From contig NZ_JANCLT010000005.1 in NCBI RefSeq assembly GCF_024294785.1, forward strand, positions 248,001 to 312,000: 64,000 nt of DNA. The letters are read 5' to 3'. Positions 33,944-43,243 of the stretch are shown piece by piece. How positions within the stretch are numbered: position 1 is the stretch's first letter; each line of letters begins with the position of its first letter. The translations under genes and the position numbers were made by a program. The notes below the pieces were generated by a model. The model saw nothing but the letters and a program-made list of their open reading frames with translations, did not search any database and was not told where the DNA came from. Origin of the DNA: Ectobacillus ponti. Lineage in GTDB: Bacteria; Bacillota; Bacilli; Bacillales; Bacillaceae_G.

Positions 33944-34927
33944 TTAGTATACCTTGTCACCGTTAAAGATTGAGTTTTTCACAATCACATAATCAACCGT
34001 ACGGATGGCAGCCAATCGGTCTCCTCCCGCATAGGAAATGGAGGATTGAAGATCCTGTTCCATTTCTGTCAAAGTATCCTGCAGAGGCCCCTTGTATTCC
34101 ACAAACATTTTTTTGCCTTCCACATTTCTTCGTTCGCCTTTTTGGAACTCGGAAGCGGAACCGAAATATTCCTTGTACAGCTTTCCGTCTCTTTCGACCG
34201 TTTCCCCCGGCGACTCCTCATGTCCGGCAAACAGGGAGCCAATCATGACCATGGAAGCACCAAACCGGACCGATTTTGCGATATCGCCATGTGTCCGGAT
34301 TCCGCCGTCGGCAATAATTGGCTTTGTGGCAGCCTTTGCGCACCAGCGCAGCGCAGCCAATTGCCAACCGCCGGTTCCAAAACCGGTTTTAATTTTGGTA
34401 ATGCATACTTTCCCTGGACCGATGCCGACCTTTGTGGCATCTGCGCCTGCGTGCTCCAGCTCTCTTACTGCTTCCGGTGTTCCCACGTTTCCAGCAATAA
34501 CAAAGCTTTGCGGCAGGTGCTTCTTAATATGCTGAATCATGTTGATTACGGCGTTTGAATGCCCGTGGGCAATATCAATGGTAATGTACTCTGGCGAAAG
34601 CTGCTCCGCCGCCAGTTGCTGGATAAAAGTATATTCTTCCTCTTTCACGCCAACGCTGATGGAAGCATACAGGCCGCGCGCATGCATGTCCTTGACAAAG
34701 TCTAAGCGTTTGCCTGGATTAAAGCGGTGCATAATATAGAAGTAATCATTCTCCGCCAAGTACATGGCAATGTTTTCATCAATAATGGTTTGCATGTTGG
34801 CAGGCACCACAGGCAGCTTGAAGGTGCGTCCGCCAAAGGTGACAGATGTATCACACTCCGAACGGCTGTTCACCATAGACTTTGCTGGAATTAGCTGAAT
34901 ATCCTCGTAATCAAAAACGTTATCCAT
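33944..34927 (-). CDS. guaC: GMP reductase
   Basis: The 327-residue TIM-barrel enzyme reduces GMP to IMP with NADPH and ammonia release, linking guanine salvage to the adenine branch. The sequence follows B. subtilis GuaC closely ([20 protein letters not shown]). It has the catalytic Cys loop [15 protein letters not shown] and the phosphate site [14 protein letters not shown]. The ATG at 34927 is preferred to the GTG at 34936 because AGGGAG lies 9 bases upstream and the length matches. A long leader carries a purine riboswitch and possible PurR sites. Confidence 0.95.
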   Translation of the reverse strand: MDNVFDYEDIQLIPAKSMVNSRSECDTSVTFGGRTFKLPVVPANMQTIIDENIAMYLAENDYFYIMHRFNPGKRLDFVKDMHARGLYASISVGVKEEEYTFIQQLAAEQLSPEYITIDIAHGHSNAVINMIQHIKKHLPQSFVIAGNVGTPEAVRELEHAGADATKVGIGPGKVCITKIKTGFGTGGWQLAALRWCAKAATKPIIADGGIRTHGDIAKSVRFGASMVMIGSLFAGHEESPGETVERDGKLYKEYFGSASEFQKGERRNVEGKKMFVEYKGPLQDTLTEMEQDLQSSISYAGGDRLAAIRTVDYVIVKNSIFNGDKVY

Positions 34928-35026
34928 ACATGACACTCCCTAATAATAATAGATTGTATGCAGCAGTTTGTGGAAATCAACACGCAGCCTGCAGCAGTAT
35001 GCTGGGAACGTGAGGCCCATTTCCGC

Positions 35027-35081
35027 AAAAAATCCTGACTGCAAATGGGCAGACTTATCCTGCCCATTCGTAGTCAGGATT
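35027..35081 (-). terminator. Riboswitch expression-platform terminator of guaC
   Basis: On the minus strand a 22-bp stem (AATCCTGAC... with ...GTCAGGATT, one mismatch and one wobble) and a 7-base loop are followed by six T. Its 5' arm contains the P3 3' strand, J3/1 and the P1 3' strand of the aptamer, so terminator and aptamer cannot both form. Confidence 0.8.
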
Positions 35082-35132
35082 TTCCGGTTCCCGGTAGAAA
35101 CTCTCAGTCCATATCACCAAGAATATACGAAT
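35066..35132 (-). ncRNA. Purine riboswitch aptamer (guanine type) upstream of guaC
   Basis: Read on the minus strand, P1 is ATTCGTA/TACGAAT. P2 is TCTTGGT/ACTGAGA enclosing the loop GATATGG. J2/3 is the invariant GTTTCTACC, and P3 is GGGA/TCC(T) enclosing CCGGAAA. J3/1 is GACTA, whose C is the specificity base equivalent to C74 of xpt, so guanine or hypoxanthine is the expected ligand (adenine aptamers have U). The aptamer lies about 140 bp before guaC. Because the terminator reuses its 3' half, ligand binding should prevent termination. Confidence 0.88.
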
Positions 35133-35155
35133 GTTGTATTACTTATCCCTTATTC

Positions 35156-35184
35156 ATTCTAAACGAACCTTTTTGTTTTGTAAA
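35156..35184 (-). promoter_or_regulatory. guaC promoter
   Basis: On the minus strand, -35 TTTACA (35179-35184) and -10 TAGAAT (35156-35161) are separated by 17 bp. Transcription would start about 15-20 bases before the riboswitch P1 helix. Confidence 0.6.
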
Positions 35185-35205
35185 CAATATATTGTTCGTA
35201 TTTTT
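35160..35205. promoter_or_regulatory. Possible PurR operator (two inverted PurBoxes)
   Basis: CGAAC at 35164-35168 and GTTCG at 35194-35198 face each other, and the second lies in AAAAATACGAACAAT (minus strand), close to the PurBox consensus AWWWCCGAACWWT. The spacing is a few bases longer than in known pur operons. The pair overlaps the guaC promoter. A 14-bp palindrome (AACAATATATTGTT) at 35183 overlaps too. From 35206 to 35351 nothing else is seen. Confidence 0.45.
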
Positions 35206-35351
35206 AGTGATTATTGCTGTTTAAATGGGTAAAAAAGGTTTTTATATTATTAATTCATGGTTTTTATCCCTACTTGTGCATACATGACTTGTATCGTAAG
35301 GCAGAATGGGATGGAGAGCGGAGGGGCAGAAGAAATTATGGTAAAGAAGAG

Positions 35352-35397
35352 AGGGCAGGATCTGTAACACACTGCTGCGTGCTACAGATCCTGCCCT
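35352..35397 (-). terminator. Terminator of the MFS gene
   Basis: AGGGCAGGATCTGTA pairs with TACAGATCCTGCCCT around a 16-base loop, with a T/C-rich tail on the minus strand. Confidence 0.8.
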
Positions 35398-35413
35398 GAG
35401 TTTGCCGTTGTGA

Positions 35414-36634
35414 TTATGATAGTTTGGTATATTGCCGTGCCGTCTTCCATTTGCCAGCCGCAATTGCCGCCAAACGAATGGAAAGCAAAATGGAGATGAG
35501 AGCGAGAACAGCAGTTGTATATACTACTCCACTCCAGCCAAAGTGGCTGTAAATGGTGCCGCTTGCTGTCCCGCCAATGCTTGCGCCAAAGTAGTAGAAA
35601 AAGAGATACAGTGCGGCGGCCTGCGCCTTATCATGGGTGGCTATAGTTCCCACCCAGCCGCTTGCGATGGAATGGCCGGCAAAGAAGCCGTAGGTAAGGA
35701 CAGCGAGTCCCAAGATTTTCAGCCACAGACTCATGTCTAATGTAATGCAGCCTCCAACCAATATAATCAGCAGGGAAAGCTGCAGAATTTTTCCTTTTCC
35801 GTGCTTGTCCGCCAGCATTCCCATCCATGTAGAGCTGAATGTGCCCACCATGTACACGATAAAAATAAAACCGACAACGGTTTGGCTTAAGCTGTATGGC
35901 GGCTTCATCAGCTGAAAGCCGATATAGTTGTATAAGGATACGAAAATGCCGCTCAGCAAAAAGCCGATGGCAAACAGGTAGATCAGCCCAGGCTCCTTAA
36001 ATTGGCCGAACAAGGAACCGAGCAGCCGTCTCCCTTCAAGCTTCCGCGGCATAAAATGGGAGGAGGGCGGAAGCAGCAACCAAAATACAAGACTGGAAAG
36101 CAGGCTGATGAACCCAATTCCCATGAGCGCTGCATGCCAGTTTATATAATCGGTCAAAATGCCGCTGATGATCCGTCCGGCCATGCCGCCCAGGGAGTTT
36201 CCGCTGATGTACAGCCCCATGGCCATTCCCAGGCTCCGTGGTTCCACTTCTTCACCTAAATACGCCATGGCAACAGCCGGAAGCCCCGCCAGTACAGCTC
36301 CTTCTGCAATTCGTCCTGCCAGCAGGAGAGGGAAGCTCGGCGTGACAGAGGTGAGGACGGCAAGAGCGGATGATGCAACGAGCGATAGGGCCATGATGGG
36401 TTTCCGCCCGAACACCTCCGACAAAGAACCGGCAATTAGCATACTGACTGCCAGGGAAAAAGTGGCCGCTGACATAACAAAGCTGGAAACCGCTGGTGAA
36501 ACATGAAACTCCTTTGCGATATCAGGAAGCAAGGGCTGTGTTCCCCACAGAATGGCAAAGGTGCTGAAGCCGCCTGCGAATAATGCTAGATTCACCTTCT
36601 GAAATGCGCTTGTTCCGCGCTGTATGTAACCCAT
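35414..36634 (-). CDS. MFS transporter (YnfM-like, DHA1)
   Basis: The 406-residue protein has 12 membrane helices, motif A after helix 2 (GSLSEVFGRKPIM) and a central loop of about 25 residues. It resembles YnfM/arabinose-efflux-type permeases with broad drug specificity. It is a single gene with its own terminator. No regulator gene is adjacent, and the substrate is unknown. Confidence 0.85.
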   Translation of the reverse strand: MGYIQRGTSAFQKVNLALFAGGFSTFAILWGTQPLLPDIAKEFHVSPAVSSFVMSAATFSLAVSMLIAGSLSEVFGRKPIMALSLVASSALAVLTSVTPSFPLLLAGRIAEGAVLAGLPAVAMAYLGEEVEPRSLGMAMGLYISGNSLGGMAGRIISGILTDYINWHAALMGIGFISLLSSLVFWLLLPPSSHFMPRKLEGRRLLGSLFGQFKEPGLIYLFAIGFLLSGIFVSLYNYIGFQLMKPPYSLSQTVVGFIFIVYMVGTFSSTWMGMLADKHGKGKILQLSLLIILVGGCITLDMSLWLKILGLAVLTYGFFAGHSIASGWVGTIATHDKAQAAALYLFFYYFGASIGGTASGTIYSHFGWSGVVYTTAVLALISILLSIRLAAIAAGKWKTARQYTKLS

Positions 36635-36756
36635 TCTTCATTCGCGCTCCTTTTTATATAAGAATGACTCGATTGATCGGCGTTACAACATCCCGTCCCA
36701 CCTGCTGCCTTATTTATAACTACTGTAACAAACGGGATGTGTGCAAAAGGACCTGC

Positions 36757-37569
36757 TTATCTCTGCAGGCGGCTCAGCAAAAAGCCGGCCGTCAGCAGCA
36801 AGCCGGAAAATAGAAGCGCCACTATAGAACATGCAAACAGGTACGCATTATACTGTGCGATCCGGAGCAGCAGCGCTGTGCTGTTCAAGGAGAGCAGACC
36901 CGCCAGCAAATTCAGCAATACCAGCAACACAAACAGGGTGATGAGTCCGTCCCAGGCACCCTCAATATCCAGTCTGCTTAAGCTGATATGGGAGGAAATG
37001 CAGACAGCCAAAAGCAAAAATATCCAAAAGGAAGCGCGGGACACATGCTGCAGGGTAAACAGGCTTTTCACGAGTACAGCAAATGCGGCCAGCACACCCT
37101 GTATGAGAGGCACACTCATGTTCCCCGGCTGGACATGCGCTTCAACTGCTGCTATGAAGGCTGCATAGGATTGTGGCACGCAAACATACAGCAGCCCCAT
37201 AATCGCTGCGATGCCGGAGAAAATGGGACCTGTGCCGATAAAGAAGTTGCCGATGCGCTGATATAAGCTGCGCCGGTTGTATTGATGGCGTACATAGCCA
37301 AGCAGTCCATGCGAGGTGTCGGTTGGAAACCATTGCACCCCGGTAATGCGGTGTCCAAACAGCACACACATGAACGCGTGGCCAAGCTCGTGCACCGGCA
37401 CGCCGACCCAGGCGGTCCACATATAGAAGCGCCGCAGCGGGGTGCGGCTCCAGTACAGCTGCGAGCGGCGCTCCGCCAGCCCAAGCAGAAAGCCGATCAG
37501 TATGGTCGTCCCAATTAAGTAGAAAAGCTGCAGCGCGCTTTGCAGCAATGCATGCAGGATGGTGTTCAT
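36757..37569 (-). CDS. Membrane zinc metalloprotease-like protein (HELGH, M50-like)
   Basis: The 270-residue protein has about six membrane helices. The zinc motif HELGH lies in VGVPVHELGHAFMCVLFGH near residue 60, next to a membrane helix, as in site-2 and DUF3267/M50-type proteases. A later TGPIFSGIAAIMGLL (about residue 110) could supply part of the active site, but I do not see the LDG motif of true site-2 proteases. The start at 37569 has GGGAGGG 9 bases upstream. It is divergent from the C45 hydrolase gene. The substrate is unknown. Confidence 0.7.
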   Translation of the reverse strand: MNTILHALLQSALQLFYLIGTTILIGFLLGLAERRSQLYWSRTPLRRFYMWTAWVGVPVHELGHAFMCVLFGHRITGVQWFPTDTSHGLLGYVRHQYNRRSLYQRIGNFFIGTGPIFSGIAAIMGLLYVCVPQSYAAFIAAVEAHVQPGNMSVPLIQGVLAAFAVLVKSLFTLQHVSRASFWIFLLLAVCISSHISLSRLDIEGAWDGLITLFVLLVLLNLLAGLLSLNSTALLLRIAQYNAYLFACSIVALLFSGLLLTAGFLLSRLQR

Positions 37570-37706
37570 ATTCGGTGCCCTCCCTTCCAAATTTCTAGTT
37601 TTCCTAGTATAATTGTATCCATTTTAGCACAGATGGCCAGTCTACAATAAGGAGGAAGACCCGGGACGGCAATGACAATCCTACAGCAAATGGGAGGGCG
37701 ACAGTA

Positions 37707-38771
37707 GTGAAAAGAGTATTTGCAGATGTGATTCAATTCCGCGGCACACATTATGATTTCGGTTTGAAGCAAGGAGAATTGCTGATTGATTCGCTTTTGG
37801 TCCAAAATCGGGAGCGGCAATGGAAGGTAAGAAAACCGCTGTTTCGGATAGATGTGGAGGAAAGCAAGCAGATCTTCCAGCAGTGGGCCCCTGTGATTTG
37901 GGAGGAGCTGTTGGGGCTGCAGGATGCATTGAAGTGGCCGATGGAAAGAGTGCTGCTGGAGTTTGGCGGCTATCGAATCAATATGCATCCGTCAGGCTGT
38001 TCCATCTATGCGGGAGATCATTATTTAGTCCGCAATTATGATTATCACCCGAAAACTTATGATGGGCGTTATATTTTGTATCAGCCGACAGATGGCGGCT
38101 ATGCAAACGTCGGACTGAGCCAGAAAATTACAGGCAGATGCGACGGCATGAATGAAAAAGGACTGGCGATGGGCTATACCTTCATGAACCGAAAACGCCC
38201 CAGTGACGGTTTTATCTGTCACATGATCGGCAGGCTCATTCTGGAGCTTTGCGGCAATGCGGGGCAGGCTGCAGATTTGCTGAAGGAAATTCCGCACCGG
38301 GGCTCCTTCAGCTACGTTTTATATGACGGGGGCTGTGACATGCCGTATATTGTAGAGACTTCTCCGAGAAGGGTGGAGGTCCGGCAGGGGTATTCCTGTA
38401 CCAACCATTTTCAGATTATGACCGAAGAGAACCGCCACGTGCTGGAGGATTCCAAGAACAGGCTGCAAGCAATGGAGCAGAGACAGGCACAGGGTTTAAG
38501 CGGATATGAGGCCTTCAGGCTTTTGAACGACACAGACCAAGGTGTGTTCTCCAAGCTCTATGGAAGCTGGGCAGGAACCATCCATACCTCTGCCTATTTC
38601 CCGAGAGAGATGAAAGCGTGGGTTGCGTTTGGGGGAAATCGGGAGCCGGTAGAATTTCATTTTCATAGCTGGCTGCAGGGGGAGAACGTCCCGGTTCAGC
38701 GGATGGAAGGAGATATTGACACGGACATTCCTTTCGCGCATATGGAACGTGCAGACTGGTACAGGTCATAG
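37707..38771 (+). CDS. C45-family autoproteolytic acyltransferase/hydrolase
   Basis: The 354-residue protein belongs to the Ntn-hydrolase group of acyl-CoA:6-aminopenicillanate acyltransferases. Family motifs are FRGTHYDFGLKQGE at the start, the nucleophile Cys98 in HPSGCS, VRNYDYHP, GMNEKGLAMG and CTNHF. Such enzymes cleave themselves before the Cys and then hydrolyse or transfer amide-linked acyl groups. The GTG start follows GGGAGGG. The natural substrate in Bacillus relatives is not known, and N-acyl amino acids or bile-salt-like amides are options. Confidence 0.8.
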   Translation: MKRVFADVIQFRGTHYDFGLKQGELLIDSLLVQNRERQWKVRKPLFRIDVEESKQIFQQWAPVIWEELLGLQDALKWPMERVLLEFGGYRINMHPSGCSIYAGDHYLVRNYDYHPKTYDGRYILYQPTDGGYANVGLSQKITGRCDGMNEKGLAMGYTFMNRKRPSDGFICHMIGRLILELCGNAGQAADLLKEIPHRGSFSYVLYDGGCDMPYIVETSPRRVEVRQGYSCTNHFQIMTEENRHVLEDSKNRLQAMEQRQAQGLSGYEAFRLLNDTDQGVFSKLYGSWAGTIHTSAYFPREMKAWVAFGGNREPVEFHFHSWLQGENVPVQRMEGDIDTDIPFAHMERADWYRS

Positions 38772-38885
38772 GAAGAGCGGCCCCGGCAAGGAGGCGCTTG
38801 GCATACTCGCGGCACTTTCCTAGAGACAGGGAGACGGAATCACTTGTCATGATACGGGCTGTTTTTTAAGGGGGGAATTTCGGCA

Positions 38886-38926
38886 TTGCTTTTCTTGTCT
38901 CCATACCGATATAATTACCTGGGTAA
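38886..38926 (+). promoter_or_regulatory. Promoter and operator of the marR-MFS operon
   Basis: -35 TTGCTT (38886-38891) and -10 TATAAT (38910-38915) are 18 bp apart. The perfect repeat TTACC-TG-GGTAA (38915-38926) overlaps the end of the -10, an ideal place for MarR autorepression. Confidence 0.65.
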
Positions 38927-38953
38927 ATATATTTGCTTTTTAGAGGAGGATTT

Positions 38954-39376
38954 ATGCAGCATCACTTATTTCATTCCGTACATCAGCTGTCCCGTGAACT
39001 GACGAGGCAGGTGAATGAAGAGCTGCAGCCGCTGGGGATTTACAGCGCCCAGTGGTCTGTTTTATATGTTCTGCACAATGTTGGCCCGTTGACCCAGAGT
39101 GCTCTGTGCCGCCACTTGGCCGTAGAGGCTCCGCCCATGACACGTGTGGTCCAGCGCCTTGTCAAGCAAGGCTATGTGCAGCAGGTTGCCGGAGAGGATA
39201 AGCGGGCGAAATATGTGGAGCTCACAGAAGCGGCTGTTGCCGCATTCCCCGTCTGGGAGAGCGCGATTTCCCGGGTGCATGAAAAGACGCTGCGGCAGAT
39301 TCCTGAACTGCTGCAGCAGGAGCTGAGTGATTCCTTGCAGTTTTGGCTCCGGCAATTGAAAGGAGAGATTCTATGA
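38954..39376 (+). CDS. MarR family regulator of the adjacent exporter
   Basis: The 140-residue protein has a winged helix with GPLTQSALCRHLAVEAPPMT, recognition helix VVQRLVKQGYV and wing GEDKRAKYVELT. The ATG at 38954 follows AGAGGAGGA; an upstream TTG in frame lacks a site. The stop overlaps the start of the MFS exporter gene (ATGA), so the regulator and pump are translationally coupled and probably autorepressed through the palindrome at 38915. Confidence 0.87.
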   Translation: MQHHLFHSVHQLSRELTRQVNEELQPLGIYSAQWSVLYVLHNVGPLTQSALCRHLAVEAPPMTRVVQRLVKQGYVQQVAGEDKRAKYVELTEAAVAAFPVWESAISRVHEKTLRQIPELLQQELSDSLQFWLRQLKGEIL

Positions 39377-40554
39377 AAAGTGCCCGATTATGGACACGAA
39401 ACTTTGTCAGTGTGTCAGCCAGCAGTTTTTTTCTGTTTTTAGCATTCTATTATTTACTTGTTGTACTGCCGATTTACTCCATCCAAAGCCTGCACGGCCG
39501 TGAATCGGAGGCAGGCCTCATTGTGACCGTATTTTTGGTTGCAGCAATCCTTGTCCGGCCCCTTGCCGGGCGGTGGATGGAGCGCTTCGGCACCCACCGT
39601 GTGTTTTTGCTGTCTCTGGTCATCTTTGCCGGGATGGCCTCCTTATACACGCTGCCCAGCTCCATGGCAGGCCTGTTGCTTCTCCGGTTCCTTCAAGGTA
39701 TTGGATTTGGGATGGCCACTACTGCAGCCGGCTCCATTGTGGCGGCAATTGTTCCTGACTCCAGGAGGGGAGAAGGGATGGGCTATTATGCCATGTCCAT
39801 GAACCTTGCCATGGTGCTCGGTCCGTTTCTCGGACTGACCGCGCTGCACAAATGGGGCGGCGGCGTTATGTTTTTGCTCAGCTTCCTCTTCGCTGCGGGA
39901 GCACTCGCAGCTGCATTCTTGATCCGGGTGCCGGAACAAAGCTCCGTACGCCCAGCCGCCAAAGCAAGTATACTTGAAATGTCCGCCCTCCGCATCTCGC
40001 TTATTGCAGCGGTATTCGCCCTTGTATACGCATCCATCCTTTCTTTTGTGTCTGTGTACGCAAAGAAAATTGGCCTGGAGTCTGTATCCAGTTACTTCTT
40101 TGTGGTGTATGCGGCGGTTCTGCTGCTGTCCCGTCCGTTCACAGGAAGATTGTATGACCGCTATGGGGCAAACAGCATCGTATATCCGGCCTTTTTTTGC
40201 TTTGCAGCCGGTATGCTGCTGCTCAGTCAGGCGGAAGCGGCAGCAGGCTTTCTGACTGCAGCCGGTTTGATTGGCCTGGGCTGGGGCACATTGTTCCCAA
40301 GCTTTCAGACCATCGCCATACAAGGTGCGTCTCCGGCCAGACGGGGAGCGGCGACTGCCACCTTCTTATCCATTTTCGACTTTGGCATCGGTATCGGCTC
40401 CTTCCTGGTTGGCTTGCTGGCGGTGCATGTTTCCTTCCGCTCCTTATACGGATATAGCGCAATCATTATCGCTGCAGGAGCAGTGATGTATGGTGTGCTG
40501 CAGGCACAAGCAAACCGCAGCAAGCGGAATTTGCAGAAAAAGCAGGCTTCGTGA
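39373..40554 (+). CDS. MFS exporter (YwoG-like, DHA1)
   Basis: The 393-residue protein has 12 membrane helices, motif A in RPLAGRWMERFGTHRVF after helix 2, and a repeated form in helix 8/9 (RPFTGRLYDRYGANSI). It resembles YwoG/quinolone-resistance-type exporters. Its neighbour MarR probably controls it. AAAGGAG precedes the ATG. It ends in a basic tail and a strong terminator. Confidence 0.87.
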   Translation: MKSARLWTRNFVSVSASSFFLFLAFYYLLVVLPIYSIQSLHGRESEAGLIVTVFLVAAILVRPLAGRWMERFGTHRVFLLSLVIFAGMASLYTLPSSMAGLLLLRFLQGIGFGMATTAAGSIVAAIVPDSRRGEGMGYYAMSMNLAMVLGPFLGLTALHKWGGGVMFLLSFLFAAGALAAAFLIRVPEQSSVRPAAKASILEMSALRISLIAAVFALVYASILSFVSVYAKKIGLESVSSYFFVVYAAVLLLSRPFTGRLYDRYGANSIVYPAFFCFAAGMLLLSQAEAAAGFLTAAGLIGLGWGTLFPSFQTIAIQGASPARRGAATATFLSIFDFGIGIGSFLVGLLAVHVSFRSLYGYSAIIIAAGAVMYGVLQAQANRSKRNLQKKQAS

Positions 40555-40580
40555 GGGGGCGCGAACAGCAATCATATGTT

Positions 40581-40615
40581 AAAAGCGGCAGGAACAACCA
40601 GTACCTGCCGCTTTT
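40581..40615 (+). terminator. Terminator of marR-MFS
   Basis: AAAAGCGGCAGG pairs with CCTGCCGCTTTT across an 11-base loop. Confidence 0.85.
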
Positions 40616-40793
40616 GGCATATCTGCTGCTTTGTGTCTATATCTCAGCATCATAGGTGCGCATGCAGGCATAGAAAATAGAAATGTTGACTGATAATTAT
40701 ATCTTCCCGACTCACTTTCTTTTATGATATAAGTATGAGAGATATAGGTTAGCTGAAGAATGGGTGCAGGAGTTGAAAAGGGGGATACATAGC

Positions 40794-42725
40794 TTGAATA
40801 CAAAATATCTGGATTTATTGGCCCAAAAGTATGATAGCGAGGAGAAAGTGGTCACAGAGATTATTAATTTGGAAGCGATCCTCAATTTGCCCAAAGGGAC
40901 GGAGCATTTTGTCAGTGATCTGCACGGGGAGTACCAAGCCTTTCAGCATGTGCTCAGAAATGGCTCCGGAAATGTCAGAGAGAAGATCCGGGACTTGTTT
41001 CAAGATGTTTTATTTGAAAAAGAAATTAACGAATTTGCGACATTGGTGTATTATCCTGAAGAGAAGTTGCAGCTGGTAAAAAATGATTTTGGGAATGAGG
41101 AAGAATTACACCAATGGTATACAGTCATCATTGAGCGGATGATCCGTCTGATTTCACATGCCTCCTCCAAATATACACGTTCGAAGCTGCGTAAAGCACT
41201 GCCGAGCCAGTTTGTTTATATTATCGAGGAGCTGCTGTATAAGGCGAATAAGTCTACAAATAAAGAGCAGTATTACACAGAAATTGTGCAGCAGATTATC
41301 TCTTTGGGGCAAGCGGACAAGCTGATTACAGGACTCGCTTACACGACGCAGCGATTGGTTGTGGACCATCTGCATGTAGTCGGGGACATTTATGACCGCG
41401 GGCCGGAGCCGGATAAAATTATGGATACCCTAATTCATTATCATTCTGTGGATATTCAGTGGGGCAACCATGATGTACTGTGGCTGGGCGCTTTTTCCGG
41501 CTCGATGGTTTGCCTTGCGAATATTATTCGTATTTGTGCCAGATATGACAACTTGGATATTATTGAAGATGTATATGGAATTAATCTGAGGCCGCTGCTG
41601 AATCTGGCGGAGAGATACTATGGGGACAACCCGGCTTTCAGACCTAAGGCCCATGCAGACAAACAGCTGACCGATCATGAAAAGCTGCAAATTACAAAAA
41701 TTCACCAGGCTATTGCGATGATACAGTTCAAGCTGGAAATGCCGATTATAAAGAGACGTCCGTACTTCAATATGTCTGAAAGGCTCTTGCTTGAAAAAAT
41801 TGATTATGAGAAGAACGAGATTACGCTTCGCGGGAAGACATATCCGTTGGAAAACAGCTGCTTTGCAACAGTGAATCCGCAACAGCCTGACCAATTATTG
41901 GAGGAAGAACAGCAGGTGATGGAACGGCTGCTGTTTGCGGTCCAGCATTCGGAGAAATTGGCCAGACATATGAATTTCCTGATGAAGAAAGGGAGCCTGT
42001 ATCTGAAATACAACGGGAACTTGTTGATACACGGCTGTATTCCCCTGGATGAGGAAGGGAATATGGAAAAAATGACAATCGAGGGTAAAACGTATTCGGG
42101 CCGTGATTTGCTTGATATTTTCGAGCGTTACCTGCGGCATTCCTTCGCACATCCCGAAGAGACAAATGATTTGGCAACAGATATGGTCTGGTACTTATGG
42201 ACCGGAGAATATTCTTCGCTCTTTGGAAAAAGAGAAATGACAACCTTTGAGAGATACTTTATCAAGGATAAGAAAACACATAAAGAAATCAAGAATCCAT
42301 ACTACCATTTGCGCGAAAAGGAAGAAATCTGCCGCAAAATCCTGGCTGAATTTGAGCTGAATCCAGATCAGGGCCATATCATAAACGGTCATACGCCGGT
42401 TAAGGAAATTGATGGGGAAAATCCGGTAAAGGCAAATGGAAAGATGATTGTAATTGATGGCGGGTTTTCCAAGGCCTATCAATCGACAACCGGCATAGCT
42501 GGCTATACCCTTCTCTACAATTCCTACGGCATGCAGTTGGTTGCCCATAAGCATTTTAATTCGAAGGAAGACGTTTTGCGTGACGGAACGGATGTTTTAT
42601 CGGTCAAAAGACTGGTGGATCAGGAAGTAAAGAGAAAAAAGGTTAGAGAAACGAATATCGGCGAGGAGCTATTGCAGGAAATTTCGATTCTCAATCGTTT
42701 GCGGGAATACCGCTACATGAATTGA
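40794..42725 (+). CDS. fbp: Fructose-1,6-bisphosphatase class 3
   Basis: The ~643-residue enzyme is a metallophosphatase that hydrolyses fructose-1,6-bisphosphate in gluconeogenesis, unrelated in fold to class 1 enzymes. The metal motifs are visible: SDLHGEY (about 43), [11 protein letters not shown] (about 200), GNHD (about 224) and a late NGHTPV and [10 protein letters not shown]. The sequence follows B. subtilis Fbp closely, including [18 protein letters not shown]. TTG 40794 is chosen because AGGGGG lies 10 bases upstream. The frame continues to a GTG at 40764 with a weaker site, so 10 more residues are possible. Confidence 0.93.
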   Translation: MNTKYLDLLAQKYDSEEKVVTEIINLEAILNLPKGTEHFVSDLHGEYQAFQHVLRNGSGNVREKIRDLFQDVLFEKEINEFATLVYYPEEKLQLVKNDFGNEEELHQWYTVIIERMIRLISHASSKYTRSKLRKALPSQFVYIIEELLYKANKSTNKEQYYTEIVQQIISLGQADKLITGLAYTTQRLVVDHLHVVGDIYDRGPEPDKIMDTLIHYHSVDIQWGNHDVLWLGAFSGSMVCLANIIRICARYDNLDIIEDVYGINLRPLLNLAERYYGDNPAFRPKAHADKQLTDHEKLQITKIHQAIAMIQFKLEMPIIKRRPYFNMSERLLLEKIDYEKNEITLRGKTYPLENSCFATVNPQQPDQLLEEEQQVMERLLFAVQHSEKLARHMNFLMKKGSLYLKYNGNLLIHGCIPLDEEGNMEKMTIEGKTYSGRDLLDIFERYLRHSFAHPEETNDLATDMVWYLWTGEYSSLFGKREMTTFERYFIKDKKTHKEIKNPYYHLREKEEICRKILAEFELNPDQGHIINGHTPVKEIDGENPVKANGKMIVIDGGFSKAYQSTTGIAGYTLLYNSYGMQLVAHKHFNSKEDVLRDGTDVLSVKRLVDQEVKRKKVRETNIGEELLQEISILNRLREYRYMN

Positions 42726-42790
42726 TGCAGCCAGATTGCCTGCAATGGGCTCCTGCGGCATTGGTGTGCGGTTTCAATAAGAAAGCGGAA

Positions 42791-42826
42791 GCTAAGGATG
42801 AGTCAGTGGCAATCCTTAGCTTTTTT
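42791..42826 (+). terminator. Terminator of fbp
   Basis: GCTAAGGAT pairs with ATCCTTAGC across a 12-base loop, followed by six T. Confidence 0.85.
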
Positions 42827-42865
42827 ATGTAGGGAAGGGGCTGCTTGTGGACGCAGCTGTTGGCG

Positions 42866-42920
42866 GCCCGCTCTGCAATAGGGGTATTGGCAGCGTCCCC
42901 CTGTTGCAGAGCATGCGGGC
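42866..42920. repeat. Long imperfect hairpin
   Basis: GCTCTGCAA (42870) pairs with TTGCAGAGC (42904), extended outside by GCCCG/CGGGC and inside by GGGG/CCCC. No T-run follows. It lies just beyond the stop of the 34-codon minus-strand gene and could be a 3' structure of its RNA or a separate structured RNA. Confidence 0.55.
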
Positions 42921-42939
42921 GGGGATGGGAATCAGCTCA

Positions 42940-43044
42940 TTATTGGAATAAGTCTGCAAAAGCACGTGTAATGGCAAAGGCTTGATAGCTGAATACAGAG
43001 GCAGCGGAAGCGCTGAACAAATACACCATAATATGATTGAACAT
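42940..43044 (-). CDS. 34-residue hypothetical peptide
   Basis: The frame MFNHIMVYLFSASAASVFSY... has a strong AAGGGGG site about 10 bases before the ATG. The product has one hydrophobic or amphipathic helix and ends ITRAFADLFQ. No family is recognised. A palindrome (TTTACA-T-TGTAAA, 43065-43077) lies directly upstream of the ribosome site, and a long hairpin lies downstream. Together these suggest a real, regulated small membrane-active peptide, but comparison with relatives is the only test. Confidence 0.5.
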   Translation of the reverse strand: MFNHIMVYLFSASAASVFSYQAFAITRAFADLFQ

Positions 43045-43064
43045 TGTAATAAGTCCCCCTTTAT

Positions 43065-43077
43065 TTTACATTGTAAA
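43065..43077. promoter_or_regulatory. Palindrome upstream of the 34-residue peptide gene
   Basis: TTTACA-T-TGTAAA is a perfect 6-bp inverted repeat with a 1-base centre, next to the ribosome binding site. It could be an operator. I cannot name the regulator. Confidence 0.4.
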
Positions 43078-43243
43078 TTCTTAACTATATTAAATATAAG
43101 GCAAAGTACCTTGTAAGTAAATGGCAATGAATTGAAGGTAAGGGATTACAACGTGCAAAACAGGAAAACTGCCGGAAAAGGATGAGGGAATCAGCAGCGG
43201 CAATGAAGACCCCTGAAGAAGAGCAGGGGTCTTGTTTGTGCAA

